Assembly (NCBI RefSeq): GCF_002741015.1
Contig: NZ_CP016617.1
Coordinates: 186,001-250,000 of the forward strand
Direction of reading: 5' to 3'
From: Microvirga ossetica
GTDB lineage: Bacteria; Pseudomonadota; Alphaproteobacteria; Rhizobiales; Beijerinckiaceae
Length of the DNA: 64,000 nt
Positions 1 to 9,468 of this stretch are shown one piece after another. Each line of letters begins with the position of its first letter. The first letter of the stretch is position 1. Made by a program: the position numbers and the translations under genes. The notes beneath the pieces were generated by a model. It saw only the letters and a program-made list of their open reading frames with translations. It did no database searches and was not told the origin of the DNA.

Positions 1-650
1 CTGGTGCCGTGAGGTCGAAGTTCACCGGCTCGCTAGTAGTGGTCTTGGCTGTAACGGGACCTTTCAGCACCCCGCGCTGTTCAATGTTCCTCGGATCGCG
101 GCCTTCCGCTTCCAGGCCGGGAGGGGTGAGCGGAAGTATCAGTCGTTCGCCTCCAGGCCGGTAAACCTCTCTTGGGGGGAAGTTATTTACAGTGTCAGCA
201 AGAACACGAGATGCTGCCGAGTCTTGCGCTGGCTCTGGCAGTGGGGTTACCGCGAGAGCCGCTGGTTGTGATGGAGTTAACTGTGTGGAGATCGGGTCGG
301 TCAGCACCGATGAGGGATCATGTGCCTCAAGAGGCGCTTGCCCAGCGGCGGAGTCCATAGGATCAAGGTGTCCTGCCGGGAGATCCCACCTGGGTGTGGA
401 TGAGGATGGTCCTGTCGTTTCGTCTCCTCCGGCGCGGTCCTGATTTTCAGTCTGAAGAGGGACACGCGCGCCACCATTGGAAGATGCCCCTGCTAATTCC
501 TCCGCATGCAGACCACTAGCAGAGATCCCATTCAGGCCGCCTTCTTGTGCGAACCCAATAAGCGATGTCTCTTCTAGAAACTCGGAACCATCCAAAGAAT
601 CCATTCCGTCCGTTTCGGGCTCTGAAATTCTATCACTTGATTGGAGCATG
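1..650 (-). CDS. N-terminal part of a large, probably secreted protein (runs off left edge)
   Basis: Read leftward from an ATG at 648-650 there is an open frame of 216 codons without a stop to the window edge, with a GGGAG ribosome-binding site just upstream. The first 150 residues are acidic and rich in Ser, Pro, Thr and Ala (low complexity), followed by a stretch containing VYRPGGERL and ending SEPVNFDLTAP. No catalytic motif or classical signal peptide is visible. Long Ser/Pro-rich starts are common in large alphaproteobacterial adhesins and RTX-type exported proteins, so a surface protein is possible, but this is inference. Function unknown; existence of the gene is well supported by the uninterrupted frame and start signals. 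Confidence 0.6.
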
Positions 651-763
651 AGAAACTCCCATAGATACGTGACTTCAGGGCAGTGTTAACTACACTTTGT
701 CATCATAATAACTGTTTCAAAAGTCCCATAATCCGGTCCGGTCTGGCACTTAGTAGGTAGATC

Positions 764-1622
764 TCAACGTGCTCCGCGATAACAATACAGTGGCTGAGTG
801 ATCTTCCCTGGCAGTGCGAGCGGCATGCCCGCGAACCAGGCATCAAGCCCAATGAGGTTCAGGGCTGCTGCCGTCAGCACGTGCCGGAGATGCGTTTTGG
901 CGAGACCGATATAGCGGGAGCGCCGCAGGTGCAGGACCCGGACGCCCGCCGAAATCGTTCCCTCGATCCCGGCGCGCTGTCGATCCTCCTTTGAGAAGGC
1001 AAGCTGCGCCTCGCGCTGGCGAGCCGCCTCCAGCGTCTCGTGTTCCTCGGGTGGTCGCAGTGTGAGAAGGCGCCGGCCGCTTCGGGTACACCGTGACTTC
1101 AACGGACAGGGGCGACAGTGGATCGTCGAGAAGCGCACCTTGAAGGCGGTCCGTCCCTGCCAGTAATCAGGAAGCCAACGCCTGCTCGTGTGCGCTGCCG
1201 GACAGGTCGCCACTTGCCGATTCTGTTCCCGGCACAGGACCAGGAGGGTGTCGAGCAGGTGTTCTTCCGCGCCTCCCGCCACCAGACAACTGCGGAATTC
1301 GCTCAGGACCGAGGCATCGAAGCCAGGGTCGGTCAATTCCAGTCCCAGCAGGTATTTCCAGTCAATGCGGCTGCGACGGCCTCGGCCGCCTGACGGTCAG
1401 ACAAGTTCTCGGCGAACTGAAGCAAGCTCACCAGCGCCAGCCGCCACGGGCATTCGGTGGGCTGTCTGCAACTCGCGAAGAGAGGCGCGAACTGGGCGTC
1501 AGTGGAAATCGTCCCGAGTTGGTCGCATAGGCGCAGATTTGAATTGCCACGCGGGAAGGCGGCATGGGCAACGGCTGCGGTGGAAGCCGGAACATCAGCA
1601 CACAAGGTCGGGCAGAGTGACA
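764..1622 (-). pseudogene. IS1182-family transposase remnant
   Basis: The N-terminal part (start about 1622) matches the IS1182 pattern also seen in the intact copy at 7770-9419: AAFPRGN, LALVSLLQFAENLSDRQAAEAV. The frame then shifts near 1335, and the second piece jumps from LSEFRSCLVAGGAEEHLLDTLL straight to a C-terminal block (VATCPAAHTSRR, GIEGTISAGVRV, RRSRYIGLAKTHLRHVLTAAALNL). About half of the expected 550 residues, including the middle of the catalytic domain, is missing. Inactive relic with a frameshift and an internal deletion. Confidence 0.85.
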
Positions 1623-1639
1623 TAGAACCCTCCAGAGTT

Positions 1640-2021
1640 GCAGAATTCAGGTCCTGCAACCCGAATGCCAAGCCTACCTCAAACGCTCCAACCCATTCGC
1701 CAGCAGTATCGGGAAAATGGAAAGCACTTTTGTGACCGAGGAGGTTCTCCATGCCTCAACAGCCCCGGCGCTTTACGTAGGAATTGCGGGATGAAGCCGT
1801 TCGGCTTCGCAGCTAAACCGCGTCTATTTTGGGAACCGTAGTTCTTCCTCCTTGGGGTCGAGCTGATCCTTGACCCAGAGGCGATCGGCCAGGGCGCATG
1901 GATCCTTGTTGATGCGGGTTTCATTTCGGCGCGGTCAGTCATCAGGGCACTCTGCTGACAAAGCAGAGCGCTCTTCCGATCTGCGATTGCCTCGGTGATC
2001 TGTTACCTTAGGCGTGGATGG
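1640..2021. other. Gene-free stretch with hairpin and adapter-like 14-mer
   Basis: No convincing coding frame. A perfect 7-bp stem (CTCTGCT/AGCAGAG, five-base loop) lies at 1950-1968 just downstream of the leftward small gene ending at 2022. It is not followed by a T-run in that direction, so a terminator role is doubtful. Positions 1969-1982 read CGCTCTTCCGATCT, identical to the 3' end of a common Illumina adapter (see findings). Confidence 0.4.
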
Positions 2022-2288
2022 CTATTCTTCTCTGTGGCGGTTGCGGTAGCGGCGCATCAGCACATAGCCACCGGCCAGAAGCAGGAACGGCAGCCCGGCC
2101 CCGGCAATCGGTCCAGGAACGCCTTTGCTGCCGCCCTCCGGCTTGCCTCCAGGTTTACTGCCATGAGCGTTCACGAACTCAGAGATCCATTTGACCCCAG
2201 CCTCTGCTTGGGACGGAAACGCATAGGAAACGCCCACGGCGCCGAACAACACAGTCCCCGCGACAAGAACACTTGGCCAAGTGCGCAT
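2022..2288 (-). CDS. Small secreted protein with VPGP-type C-terminal sorting signal
   Basis: 88 aa. Start chosen at ATG 2286-2288, six bases after an AGGAG. An N-terminal signal peptide (hydrophobic core SVLVAGTVLFGAVGVSYA) is followed by a short Gly/Lys/Pro-rich linker. The tail has the tripartite layout of PEP-CTERM-like sorting signals: motif KGVPGP, then a hydrophobic helix (AGAGLPFLLLAGGYVL), then a basic end (RRYRNRHR). The same 30-residue tail, with two conservative changes, is found in the divergent neighbour at 2482-2742. An exosortase-like gene follows that neighbour, so this is probably a substrate of that enzyme. The mature part is only about 40 residues, so its role is unknown. 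Confidence 0.8.
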   Translation of the reverse strand: MRTWPSVLVAGTVLFGAVGVSYAFPSQAEAGVKWISEFVNAHGSKPGGKPEGGSKGVPGPIAGAGLPFLLLAGGYVLMRRYRNRHREE

Positions 2289-2481
2289 CAAGTTCTCCTA
2301 TGAGGTCACCTTATCTCAATCGGCCAACAGCGGACCTTAAGGTTTCATCATGCCTCTCAGTCTGATGCGCTGAAACCCACCTATCTGAGGTACCTCCCTG
2401 GAGGCTATTAATCTCATAAAAGTAGTTGTCAATCAGCCGAGTGACGCGTTGTTGTTATACTTCCTCAACGCGAGGTGTGGA
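2289..2481. promoter_or_regulatory. Divergent control region of the two sorting-signal proteins
   Basis: Both small genes point away from this 193-bp gap. It holds an inverted repeat GGTTTCA (2341-2347) / TGAAACC (2371-2377) and a perfect 10-bp palindrome GAGGTACCTC (2387-2396). Either could be an operator that coordinates both genes. No promoter hexamers stand out. Confidence 0.4.
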
Positions 2482-2742
2482 ATGTTAAAGCAAGTCACCT
2501 TAGCCACATTGCTTGTGGCGGCAACGGCAACCGTGCCCGCTCTGGCCCATCATAAGGCAGGCCATAGCGGCGGCGGTGGAGGCGGTGGAGGCTCCATAGG
2601 CGGCGGCGGAGGCGGCGGTGGTGGAGGCGGTGGCAATAAAGGGGTTCCTGGCCCGATTGCCGGAGCCGGGCTGCCGTTCCTGCTGATCGCAGGCGGCTAT
2701 GTCTTGGTCCGCCGCTACCGCGCCCGGGGCCAAGCTCAATAG
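2482..2742 (+). CDS. Small Gly-rich secreted protein with VPGP-type sorting signal
   Basis: 86 aa. The ATG at 2482 follows GAGG with six-base spacing; an in-frame TTG at 2449 is less likely. A signal peptide (LATLLVAATATVPALAHH) is followed by a His/Gly segment and two long Gly runs built from GGC/GGT repeats, then KGVPGPIAGAGLPFLL, a hydrophobic stretch and RRYRARGQAQ. Architecture is signal peptide, flexible spacer, sorting tail, as expected for a processed surface protein. The exosortase-like gene starts about 10 bases downstream on the same strand, so co-transcription is likely. The Gly-codon repeat is prone to length change. Confidence 0.82.
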   Translation: MLKQVTLATLLVAATATVPALAHHKAGHSGGGGGGGGSIGGGGGGGGGGGGNKGVPGPIAGAGLPFLLIAGGYVLVRRYRARGQAQ

Positions 2743-2752
2743 ACCGGGCCAC

Positions 2753-4138
2753 ATGCTGAACATTGATCGGCTCCCGCGCCCTTTGTCTGCAGACGCGGGA
2801 GCCATGATCGTGAATGGACAGGCCGCAGCCACATTTGTCTCCCGCAACGAGCTATTCGCCGGGCTGGCCGTGGTCGGCTTTGCCAATGGCATCAGCGAGA
2901 GAGTCAGCCACGCGGTGGCAGACATCGGAATTGTTGCTGCGCTGGTGAGCACTTTCGATATCAGCGCCATTGTCTGGGTTGCCTGGGGCCTTAGCCTCGT
3001 GATCCTGCTTCGTAGTCCTATGCAGCCGGTCCGCCGTTCGGATTGGCTTGTGGCCAGTGGCGCTCTTCTCGCCTTCCTCGGGCCAGTCGCACCGCTGAGC
3101 TGGCTGGCCCTTGCTGCTTTGGCCATCTACTTGTTGCGGACGTCGCCGCACTCGAGCCTGTTCCACCGCGGTGCCTGGATCCTCCTCACCCTGACGGTAC
3201 CGATGTTCTGGAGCCGCCTGCTGTTTGCTATCCTCAGCGACACCATCCTGCAGGGTGATGCGCTGCTGGTGGGCTGGCTGGTAGGAACCCCTCGCAGTGG
3301 CAATGCAATTCAACTCGCCGATGGCTCCGGCTATCTCTGGATTGCCCCGGCGTGTTCGTCCCTGGCCAACGTGTCGCTGGCGATCCTGTGCTGGGTGACG
3401 GTTAACAAGGGTATGGGACGTTCCAGCTCGCTGTGGGATGTCGGGTGGATTGTGCTCGCCTGTGCCGCGGTGGTCGCCATTAACGTCACCCGCATCAGCC
3501 TGATCGGGTTTTACCCCGCCTATTTTGACCTGCTCCACGGCCCGGTTGGGGCCACTGTCGCAAGCTGGCTGACCCTGGGGATTGTGATAGCGATCTGCAT
3601 ATTGGCGGTCCGGCGCGATCTTCCGGCTCGAGCCAACTCAGGATCTGCCGTGAAGATCCAACCTGGGCTTGGGATCGGACTTAGTCTGGCGCTGGTGGCG
3701 AGCCTGTTTCTCAAGGTTTCAGGCCTGGCGCATCCTACCCCCAGCCCTGCGGTAGACACAGCACCCGTGTTTCCTGATGAGGTCACAACCCTGCTTGAGC
3801 AGCAGGGCTTCCACATGAAGCTGCTTACCCCTAAGGACGACTTGCCTTGGGTGGTTGGGACTGCGGGAGATTGCCAAGTTCGAGTGACGAAGGTCGCACC
3901 CCAAGGGTGGCAGCAGGGACTGCTGACAGCGTTGGCTCAAGATCAGCACCTCGTGTACCTGTTTGATGGAGCGAGTTACCTGGAGCAGCCGATGATGCGA
4001 ACGCGGGCTGATTTCTACTGGACCCGGCTGAACCGCTACCTCGGGCGCAAGGCCCCGAGCCGCCCTGTCCTTGCTGTGCTCTCGACTTCAGCCTGTGAGA
4101 ACCTGCCGTTGCGCGAACTGGCTGACCTGTCTGGATGA
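2753..4138 (+). CDS. Exosortase/archaeosortase-family transpeptidase-like membrane protein
   Basis: 461 aa from ATG 2753; an in-frame start at 2699 would overlap the preceding gene, and ATG 2804 is also possible. Multiple hydrophobic helices fill residues 35-300. Candidate catalytic residues fit the exosortase Cys-Arg-His pattern: C201 in PACSSLAN, R247 in NVTRISLIG, H262 in LLHGPVGA, each at the edge of a membrane segment. Known family role: cleaves C-terminal PEP-CTERM-type signals and passes the protein on to the envelope. After the last helix there is an extra domain of about 130 residues (FPDEVTTLLEQQGF to the end) that would lie outside the membrane; its function is unknown. The two neighbouring small proteins with matching tails are the obvious substrates. 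Confidence 0.8.
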   Translation: MLNIDRLPRPLSADAGAMIVNGQAAATFVSRNELFAGLAVVGFANGISERVSHAVADIGIVAALVSTFDISAIVWVAWGLSLVILLRSPMQPVRRSDWLVASGALLAFLGPVAPLSWLALAALAIYLLRTSPHSSLFHRGAWILLTLTVPMFWSRLLFAILSDTILQGDALLVGWLVGTPRSGNAIQLADGSGYLWIAPACSSLANVSLAILCWVTVNKGMGRSSSLWDVGWIVLACAAVVAINVTRISLIGFYPAYFDLLHGPVGATVASWLTLGIVIAICILAVRRDLPARANSGSAVKIQPGLGIGLSLALVASLFLKVSGLAHPTPSPAVDTAPVFPDEVTTLLEQQGFHMKLLTPKDDLPWVVGTAGDCQVRVTKVAPQGWQQGLLTALAQDQHLVYLFDGASYLEQPMMRTRADFYWTRLNRYLGRKAPSRPVLAVLSTSACENLPLRELADLSG

Positions 4139-4299
4139 AGCCGGTGCAGAATAAGGCCGTGTGTGGACGGCGCCTGCGTGGCAAGAGGGCTCTTGGTGTC
4201 TTGACGCTTTGGTCGGGTGCTGTTGGGGTGGACGGCCCCCTTACGGCATCGCTGTGCCAGAATGAGGTCGTTGCCGATCTCAAACACAGGAGACCGTCC

Positions 4300-5343
4300 A
4301 TGGACCAGATTATTCGCATCGGAATGGATACGTCAAAGCACGTCTTCCAGCTGCACGGGGTGAATGCCGCCGAGGAGCCAGTCCTGCGCAAGAAGCTGCG
4401 GCGCCAGGACCTGATCACCTTCTTTGACAAGCTTCCGCCCACCGTGGTTGCCCTCGAAGCCTGTGGGGGCTCGCATCATTGGGCGCGCCTGTTGCAGTCG
4501 TTAGGGCACCAGGTGAAGCTGATCGCGCCGCAACTGGCCAAGCCATACGTCAAGCGTGGCAAGAACGATGCCGCCGATGCCGAGGCCCTGTGCGAGGCGA
4601 TGAGCCGGCCGACCATGCGCTTCGTGCCGGTTAAGACCCCAGAGCAGCAGGCGGCCCTGATGCTGGTGGGGGTGCGCGATCGGTTGATCCGCCAGCGCAC
4701 CCAGCTGGTCAACGTGATCCGCGGCTATGCGGCCGAGTTTGGGCTCATTGCCCCAAAGGGACTGTGTCGGATCGAGCCCCTCCTGGAGCGGGTCAAGACC
4801 GAAGAGACCTTGCCGGCTCTGGCCCGAGAGCTGTTTGAGATGCAGGCCACAGAATATGCGCGATTGCAGGTCCAATTGGAGGAGGTCGAAGATCGCCTTA
4901 TGGCTTGGCACCGCGCCCATGAGGGCAGCCGACGCTTGGCTCGGATCCCTGGGGCGGGGCCGATCGGGGCCGCCATGCTGGTGATGAAGACGCCCGCGCC
5001 CGAGGCCTTCCGGTCCGCCCGCCACTTTGCCGCCTGGCTCGGCTTGACCCCAAAGGATCATTCGACTGCCGGCAAGGTGCGGCATGGGGTGATCACGCGC
5101 GCCGGTGACGAGATCCTGCGCAGCGTGCTGGTGGTCGGCGCTACGGCTGTCATCCGGCAGTTGCGGCGCGGCCAGTGTGCGCCTGCTTCGCTCTGGCTGG
5201 TGGAGTTGCTCAAGCGCAAGCCACCAAAGCTGGTCGCCGTAGCGCTGGCCAACAAGATCGCCCGCATTGCCTGGAAGCTGATGGTGACAGGCGAGAGCTA
5301 CAAAGGCCCCTCGGCCAGACCGGCATCGGCATGCGTAGTTTAG
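4300..5343 (+). CDS. IS110-family transposase (IS110-A)
   Basis: 347 aa. The ATG at 4300 has AGGAG seven bases upstream; the frame stays open further upstream but lacks homology. The N-terminal RuvC-like DEDD domain begins RIGMDTSKHVFQLHG and includes KNDAADAEALCEA. The C-terminal Transposase_20 region carries LARIPGAGPIGAAM and FAAWLGLTPKDHSTAGK with the serine-containing block. Length is normal and no damage is visible. The element begins directly after the exosortase gene; the 160 bases before the start are non-coding and could hold the guide (bridge) RNA known for this family. Confidence 0.9.
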   Translation: MDQIIRIGMDTSKHVFQLHGVNAAEEPVLRKKLRRQDLITFFDKLPPTVVALEACGGSHHWARLLQSLGHQVKLIAPQLAKPYVKRGKNDAADAEALCEAMSRPTMRFVPVKTPEQQAALMLVGVRDRLIRQRTQLVNVIRGYAAEFGLIAPKGLCRIEPLLERVKTEETLPALARELFEMQATEYARLQVQLEEVEDRLMAWHRAHEGSRRLARIPGAGPIGAAMLVMKTPAPEAFRSARHFAAWLGLTPKDHSTAGKVRHGVITRAGDEILRSVLVVGATAVIRQLRRGQCAPASLWLVELLKRKPPKLVAVALANKIARIAWKLMVTGESYKGPSARPASACVV

Positions 5344-5490
5344 AGATCAGCCCGACATGAGATCCTCTCGAGTGCTCTCATGTTGAACTGGTGTCGGACC
5401 TTGCAAGGAAGCGAGCAGATGGTGTGATCGTCGATCCAGACGGTGAGACACTCCGCACATGACTGTGGTCTGGCGAGGCCGCGGTGCTGT

Positions 5491-6545
5491 TAAAGCGCTT
5501 TTGATCTGGACTTGAATCGCTTCGGGTGGTCTGTGCGTTGACTGGGATATGGCCCGGGAGGCAAACCATGCCCCAGCCCTATTCTCCTGATCTGCGTGAG
5601 CGTGTTCTTGTCGCCTGTGCGCGTGGCGACCTTCCTCAGGTTGAGATTGCCCGCCGCTTCCAGGTCTGCCCCGCCACCGTCTCGAACTGGCGCCGCCAAG
5701 AGCGCGAGGAGGGCCGACGCTGTCCCAAGCCGCACAGCGGCGGCGTGCCCTCGCGCCTGGATGCAGCAGCTCTGGAGGTGCTGCGTCAGCTCGTGGCCGA
5801 AGACAATGACGCGCTGCTGCGCGAGTACCGCGAGCGCCTGGCCGAGCGAACGGGCGTGACGGTGTGTCTGGCGGTGATCTGCGAGGCGCTCAAGCGGCTC
5901 AAGCTGCGTCCGAAAAAAAGACCCTTCGGGCGGCCGAGCAGGAGCGGCCCGAGATTGCCGCCGAGCGCGAGGCCTATCGCCAGCAGATGAGCGAGCTTCC
6001 CGTGGAACGCCTGGTGTTCCTCGATGAGAGCGGAGTGACGACCAAGATGGCCCGCACTCATGCGCGAGCGCCACGTGGGCAACGCGCCTATGGCTCCATC
6101 CCGCTCGGCTCGTGGCAGCGGCTGACGGTCTTGGGCGCACTCGCCTGTGAGGGCCTGGTCGCTACGATGAGCATCGAGGCCTCGACCTCGACCTCCGTGC
6201 TTTTGGCCTATCTCGAGCAAATCCTGGTACCGGCCCTCAAACGCACCAAGCCGGATGCCATTCTGGTGTTGGACAACCTGCGCCCGCATCGGGCCACAGA
6301 AGTGCGAGACCTGCTCGCGCAGGCCGGGATCGGGCTTTTGTACCTGCCGCGCTATTCCCCGGAGTTCAACCCGATCGAGCCCGCCTGGGCCAAGATGAAA
6401 GAGCGGCTCAAGGCGAAAGCGCCTCGCACTCTTGAAGCTTTGGAAGCGGAACTCAAACCCGCCCTCGACACCATCACCGCAAAGGATGCCCGAGGCTGGA
6501 TCAGGCATGCCGGCTATGCCCTACACTGATCCCAAAAGCGCTTTA
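5491..6545 (+). mobile_element. IS630-family element IS630-A
   Basis: Ends are near-perfect inverted repeats (TAAAGCGCTTTTGATC at 5491; its counterpart ends AAAAGCGCTTTA at 6545). A TA flanks each side, as expected for the IS630/Tc1 target. It holds one transposase read in two frames. Confidence 0.85.
5568..6529 (+). CDS. IS630 transposase, two frames joined by a slippery A-run
   Basis: Frame one (from ATG 5568) carries the helix-turn-helix (YSPDLRERVLVACARGD, VEIARRFQVCPATVSNW). Frame two (5864-6529) carries the DDE domain: LVFLDESGVTTKM, ILVLDNLRPH and YSPEFNPIEPAWAKMK. The frames overlap around a run of seven A followed by G near 5915 (LRPKKRPF versus SEKKTL), a classic -1 slippage site, so this is probably programmed frameshifting and not damage. 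Total joined length of about 320 aa is normal for the family. Confidence 0.85.
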
Positions 6546-6939
6546 GGAACTCACAGAGCGGACGCCATCTTGGCCAGCGGTCCTGTGCGACTGCACCAAC
6601 AGGCCGGACATATGACCGCAAGCGATCCGATCAGAACACTGTCCAACACCCTTGCGAGGCGGGGGCCGGTTCTCTAATCACGGGTCTCCAGTCAAGCGCA
6701 AAAAGCTCTGGCACCTTTGCTTCTCCCCGGATCACGGTTCTCTCCGCGGTCGGCACGGGCCGCCGCATCATCGGGTTCAACAGCACGAGCCTTCCAAGGT
6801 CCACAACGTGATCAGCTGGTAGATCCAGCTCTCACAGGCCCCGCTTGCGGAATGACCCGTACCCTCGCCCCGAGGAGCAAGCACGGCACCTGGCGCTCAC
6901 CTCACGATGAATGCCAAGTCAATCTCATCCTTCCCATTC
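6546..6939. other. No recognisable gene
   Basis: About 390 bases between the IS630-A right end and an IS110 fragment. Open frames are short, without start signals or recognisable motifs. Confidence 0.5.
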
Positions 6940-7277
6940 TCATGCGGCAGCCTCCAGTTTGGTCCAGCGGAAGGGCTCACCCGTCCGCCAGATCGCATGC
7001 AGAATGACGGCGAGCTTGCGGGCCAGGGCCACCCGGGCCTTGTTGAACCCACTGCGCTGCACCAGCCGCACCGCCCAGGCCTTGAGCGGCGACCAGCGTT
7101 GCACCCGAGTCAGCAAGACACCGGCGGCCTCGAACAGATAGGATCGCACCAGTTCGTCACCGCATTTCGAGATGCGGCCGCTCCGGTCGATCTCGCCGGA
7201 CTGATATCGCCGCGGCGTGAGACCCAAATGAGCTCCGACATTGCGGGACTGCCGAAAGTGGATTTGCTTCAGTTTAG
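6940..7277 (-). pseudogene. C-terminal fragment of an IS110-family transposase
   Basis: The frame encodes the family's C-terminal block ([32 protein letters not shown], then [25 protein letters not shown]). It is cut at 7278, exactly where the IS3-B end TGGAGAGC begins. The N-terminal two thirds are absent nearby. It belongs to a different subgroup from IS110-A. Confidence 0.8.
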
Positions 7278-7753
7278 TGGAGAGCGGTTTTGTAACTATC
7301 CGGCCAGCCTTTCGAACTGAACCGGACTGACATAATCGAGTGTCGAATGACGCCGGACGGGATTGTAAAACCCATCGATGTAACGACCAATCGCCTTCTT
7401 GGCCTCGGCCCTCGTCTGGAAGACGGTGCGCCAGACCAGTTCGGATTTCAAGGTCTTGAAGAAGGTCTCGACCACGGCATTGTCGAAACAATTGCCTGTC
7501 CCGGACATGGAGATCCGGATGCCGTGCTTCCGCAACTCGGCCTGATAGGCTGTCGAGCAATATTGACTGCCGCGGTCCGCGTGATGGGTCAGCCCCTCAC
7601 CTGGCTGCCGGATGACCAGGGCTTTGCGCAGCGCCTCGAGAGCCAGCTCCGTGTGCAGCCGGTCGCTCACCGCCCAGCCGACCACCCGCCGGGCGAAGAG
7701 ATCGAGGACCACGGCCAGGTAGAGCCAGCCCTCGTTCGTCCACAGATAGGAGA

Positions 7754-9468
7754 GATACTGTCGGCGAATTCAGAGGGCTGGCGCCAACGCAGCAAAGCGG
7801 GTCACGCGCGTCTTGGTGCGCGGCCATCCGTCCAACCAGTGTACGACCCGCAAGACGTTCATCGCAGCCGCCGAACACACTTCCTGGAGGCCGGTCTTCA
7901 GGAGCCCGATATACCGGCTCCGGCGCATTCCGAATACCCGCACACCCTGTGAGAGAGTGCCCTCGACGCCAGCCCGGATATGATACCGCTCCTTCCATGT
8001 GGGATCGTGCATCCGGGATCGGGCTGCATTCAATGCCTCGTACTCCTGGCGCGTGTGGAAGTAGACGGCGCGGCGGGCTTCCTTCGCGGGCGTGCACAGC
8101 GCTCTGACGACGCAGGCTCCACAATCAGAGCGGCTGAACACGGCATTGATGCGCGGGCTTCCATCCTCTCTGCGCGCGACGCGCCACGTCACGGAGACCT
8201 TACCCTGTGGGCAGGTTACTTGTTCGCGCTCCCAGTCGATCACGAAGTTGGGCAGATCATATCCCTGTCCCGTGCGGGCCTGCCAGGACGATACGCCCCG
8301 CACCGGCCCCTCGAGCGAGATCCCGTGGTCCCGCCGGCTGCTGACCAACAAGGCCGCATCAATGTAGGCCGAGTCCACGTAATGCTCAGAAGGGAGGAGG
8401 CCTTTGGCGGCCAGGCACGCATGGATCTCGGCCGTGCTCGTCATGTCCTGCTCCATGGCCGGGCAGGTCTTGACGTGCGTGATCAGGTGCGCGGCATCGT
8501 CATCGCAGGTCTCGGTGACGTGGACCTTGTAGCCGGACCACTCCATCTGACGCTTTGTGCAGTAATGCATCTCGGGATCATAGGGCGACTGCAGCCGTTC
8601 GCCGACCGGTGGCAGTTCCGCTCCCGCCCGCCAGCGCGGCCGCCCATCGTCCCGTGCGTAATGCACCCGCCACACGTCGCGCAGCGTCTGCACCATCGGC
8701 ACCGCTCGAGCCGCAGCCGGTGCGCTCGCATCGTCCAAGGCGTCGAGCAGGAAGAACCCGTCCGTGCCAATCTCCAGCGAGAGAGCTTCACGCTTCTCCC
8801 GGCTCTTGGGCAGACGATAGTCCTCAATGCGATGTGCATAGCGCTCGAACCACGCCGGCTGAGCGATCACGCGAATCCAGTCCGGAACAACGGCGGCCAG
8901 ATCATCGAGAGTGGCGCGCAGCGTCTCAGCGACAAGTTCGAGAAGATGGAGGTCATGCACGGCCCCCAACACATGCGTGCTGTCGGTGCGTTGCTTGCCG
9001 CGCGCTTTGATCAGACCGCGGGCCTTGAACCGCTCGAGCATGGTGTCCAACAGCAGATGCTCCGCTTGGCCGGCGACAAGGCGGGCCCGAAATTCGGTGA
9101 GCACGCTGAAGTGGAACCCGGGATCAGTCAGCTCGAGCCCCAGGGCGTACTTCCAGTCGATCCGGGCCCGGACAGCGTCAGCGGCTTGTCGATCGCTGAG
9201 GTGCTCGAGGAACTGGAAGATCGTGATCAAAGCCAGCCGCCACGGCGCAAGGGCGGGTTGCCCCCGGCTCGGGTAGAACCGTCGGAAGTCCTCATCCTGG
9301 TAGAGGATGCTAAATTCATCCCGGAGCCGGGCCACAATGTTGCCCTTAGGGAAAGCTGCCCGGGCAACTCGCACGGTCTCGGCCGGGATCTCACCAATCG
9401 GCTCGGGATGAAGGCTCATGGATTCCTCCTCTTGCTGAATAGCCAACAGGGAATTCGCCGACAGTATC
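7754..9468 (-). mobile_element. IS1182-family element IS1182-B
   Basis: Inverted ends GATACTGTCGGCGAATTC (7754) and its complement (ending 9468). They are flanked by a 7-bp direct repeat TAGGAGA (7747-7753 and 9469-9475). It is inserted inside OrfB of IS3-B. Confidence 0.9.
7770..9419 (-). CDS. IS1182-family transposase, intact
   Basis: 549 aa. Start at ATG 9417-9419 with GGAGGAATCC just upstream; an earlier in-frame start at 9446 is less likely. The N-terminal DUF772-type domain (AAFPKGNIVARLRDEF, LALITIFQFLEHLSDRQAADAVR, LTDPGFHFSVLTEFRARL) precedes the DDE region (KQRTDSTHVLGAV, EHYVDSAYIDAALLV, GVEGTLSQGVRVFGMRRSRYIGL). It serves as the undamaged reference for the wreck at 764-1622. Confidence 0.9.
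   Translation of the reverse strand: MSLHPEPIGEIPAETVRVARAAFPKGNIVARLRDEFSILYQDEDFRRFYPSRGQPALAPWRLALITIFQFLEHLSDRQAADAVRARIDWKYALGLELTDPGFHFSVLTEFRARLVAGQAEHLLLDTMLERFKARGLIKARGKQRTDSTHVLGAVHDLHLLELVAETLRATLDDLAAVVPDWIRVIAQPAWFERYAHRIEDYRLPKSREKREALSLEIGTDGFFLLDALDDASAPAAARAVPMVQTLRDVWRVHYARDDGRPRWRAGAELPPVGERLQSPYDPEMHYCTKRQMEWSGYKVHVTETCDDDAAHLITHVKTCPAMEQDMTSTAEIHACLAAKGLLPSEHYVDSAYIDAALLVSSRRDHGISLEGPVRGVSSWQARTGQGYDLPNFVIDWEREQVTCPQGKVSVTWRVARREDGSPRINAVFSRSDCGACVVRALCTPAKEARRAVYFHTRQEYEALNAARSRMHDPTWKERYHIRAGVEGTLSQGVRVFGMRRSRYIGLLKTGLQEVCSAAAMNVLRVVHWLDGWPRTKTRVTRFAALAPAL

Noticed and set aside
2570..2635. GGC/GGT repeat run considered as a non-coding tandem repeat
   Set aside because: It lies in frame inside a gene with signal peptide and sorting tail and encodes a Gly linker.
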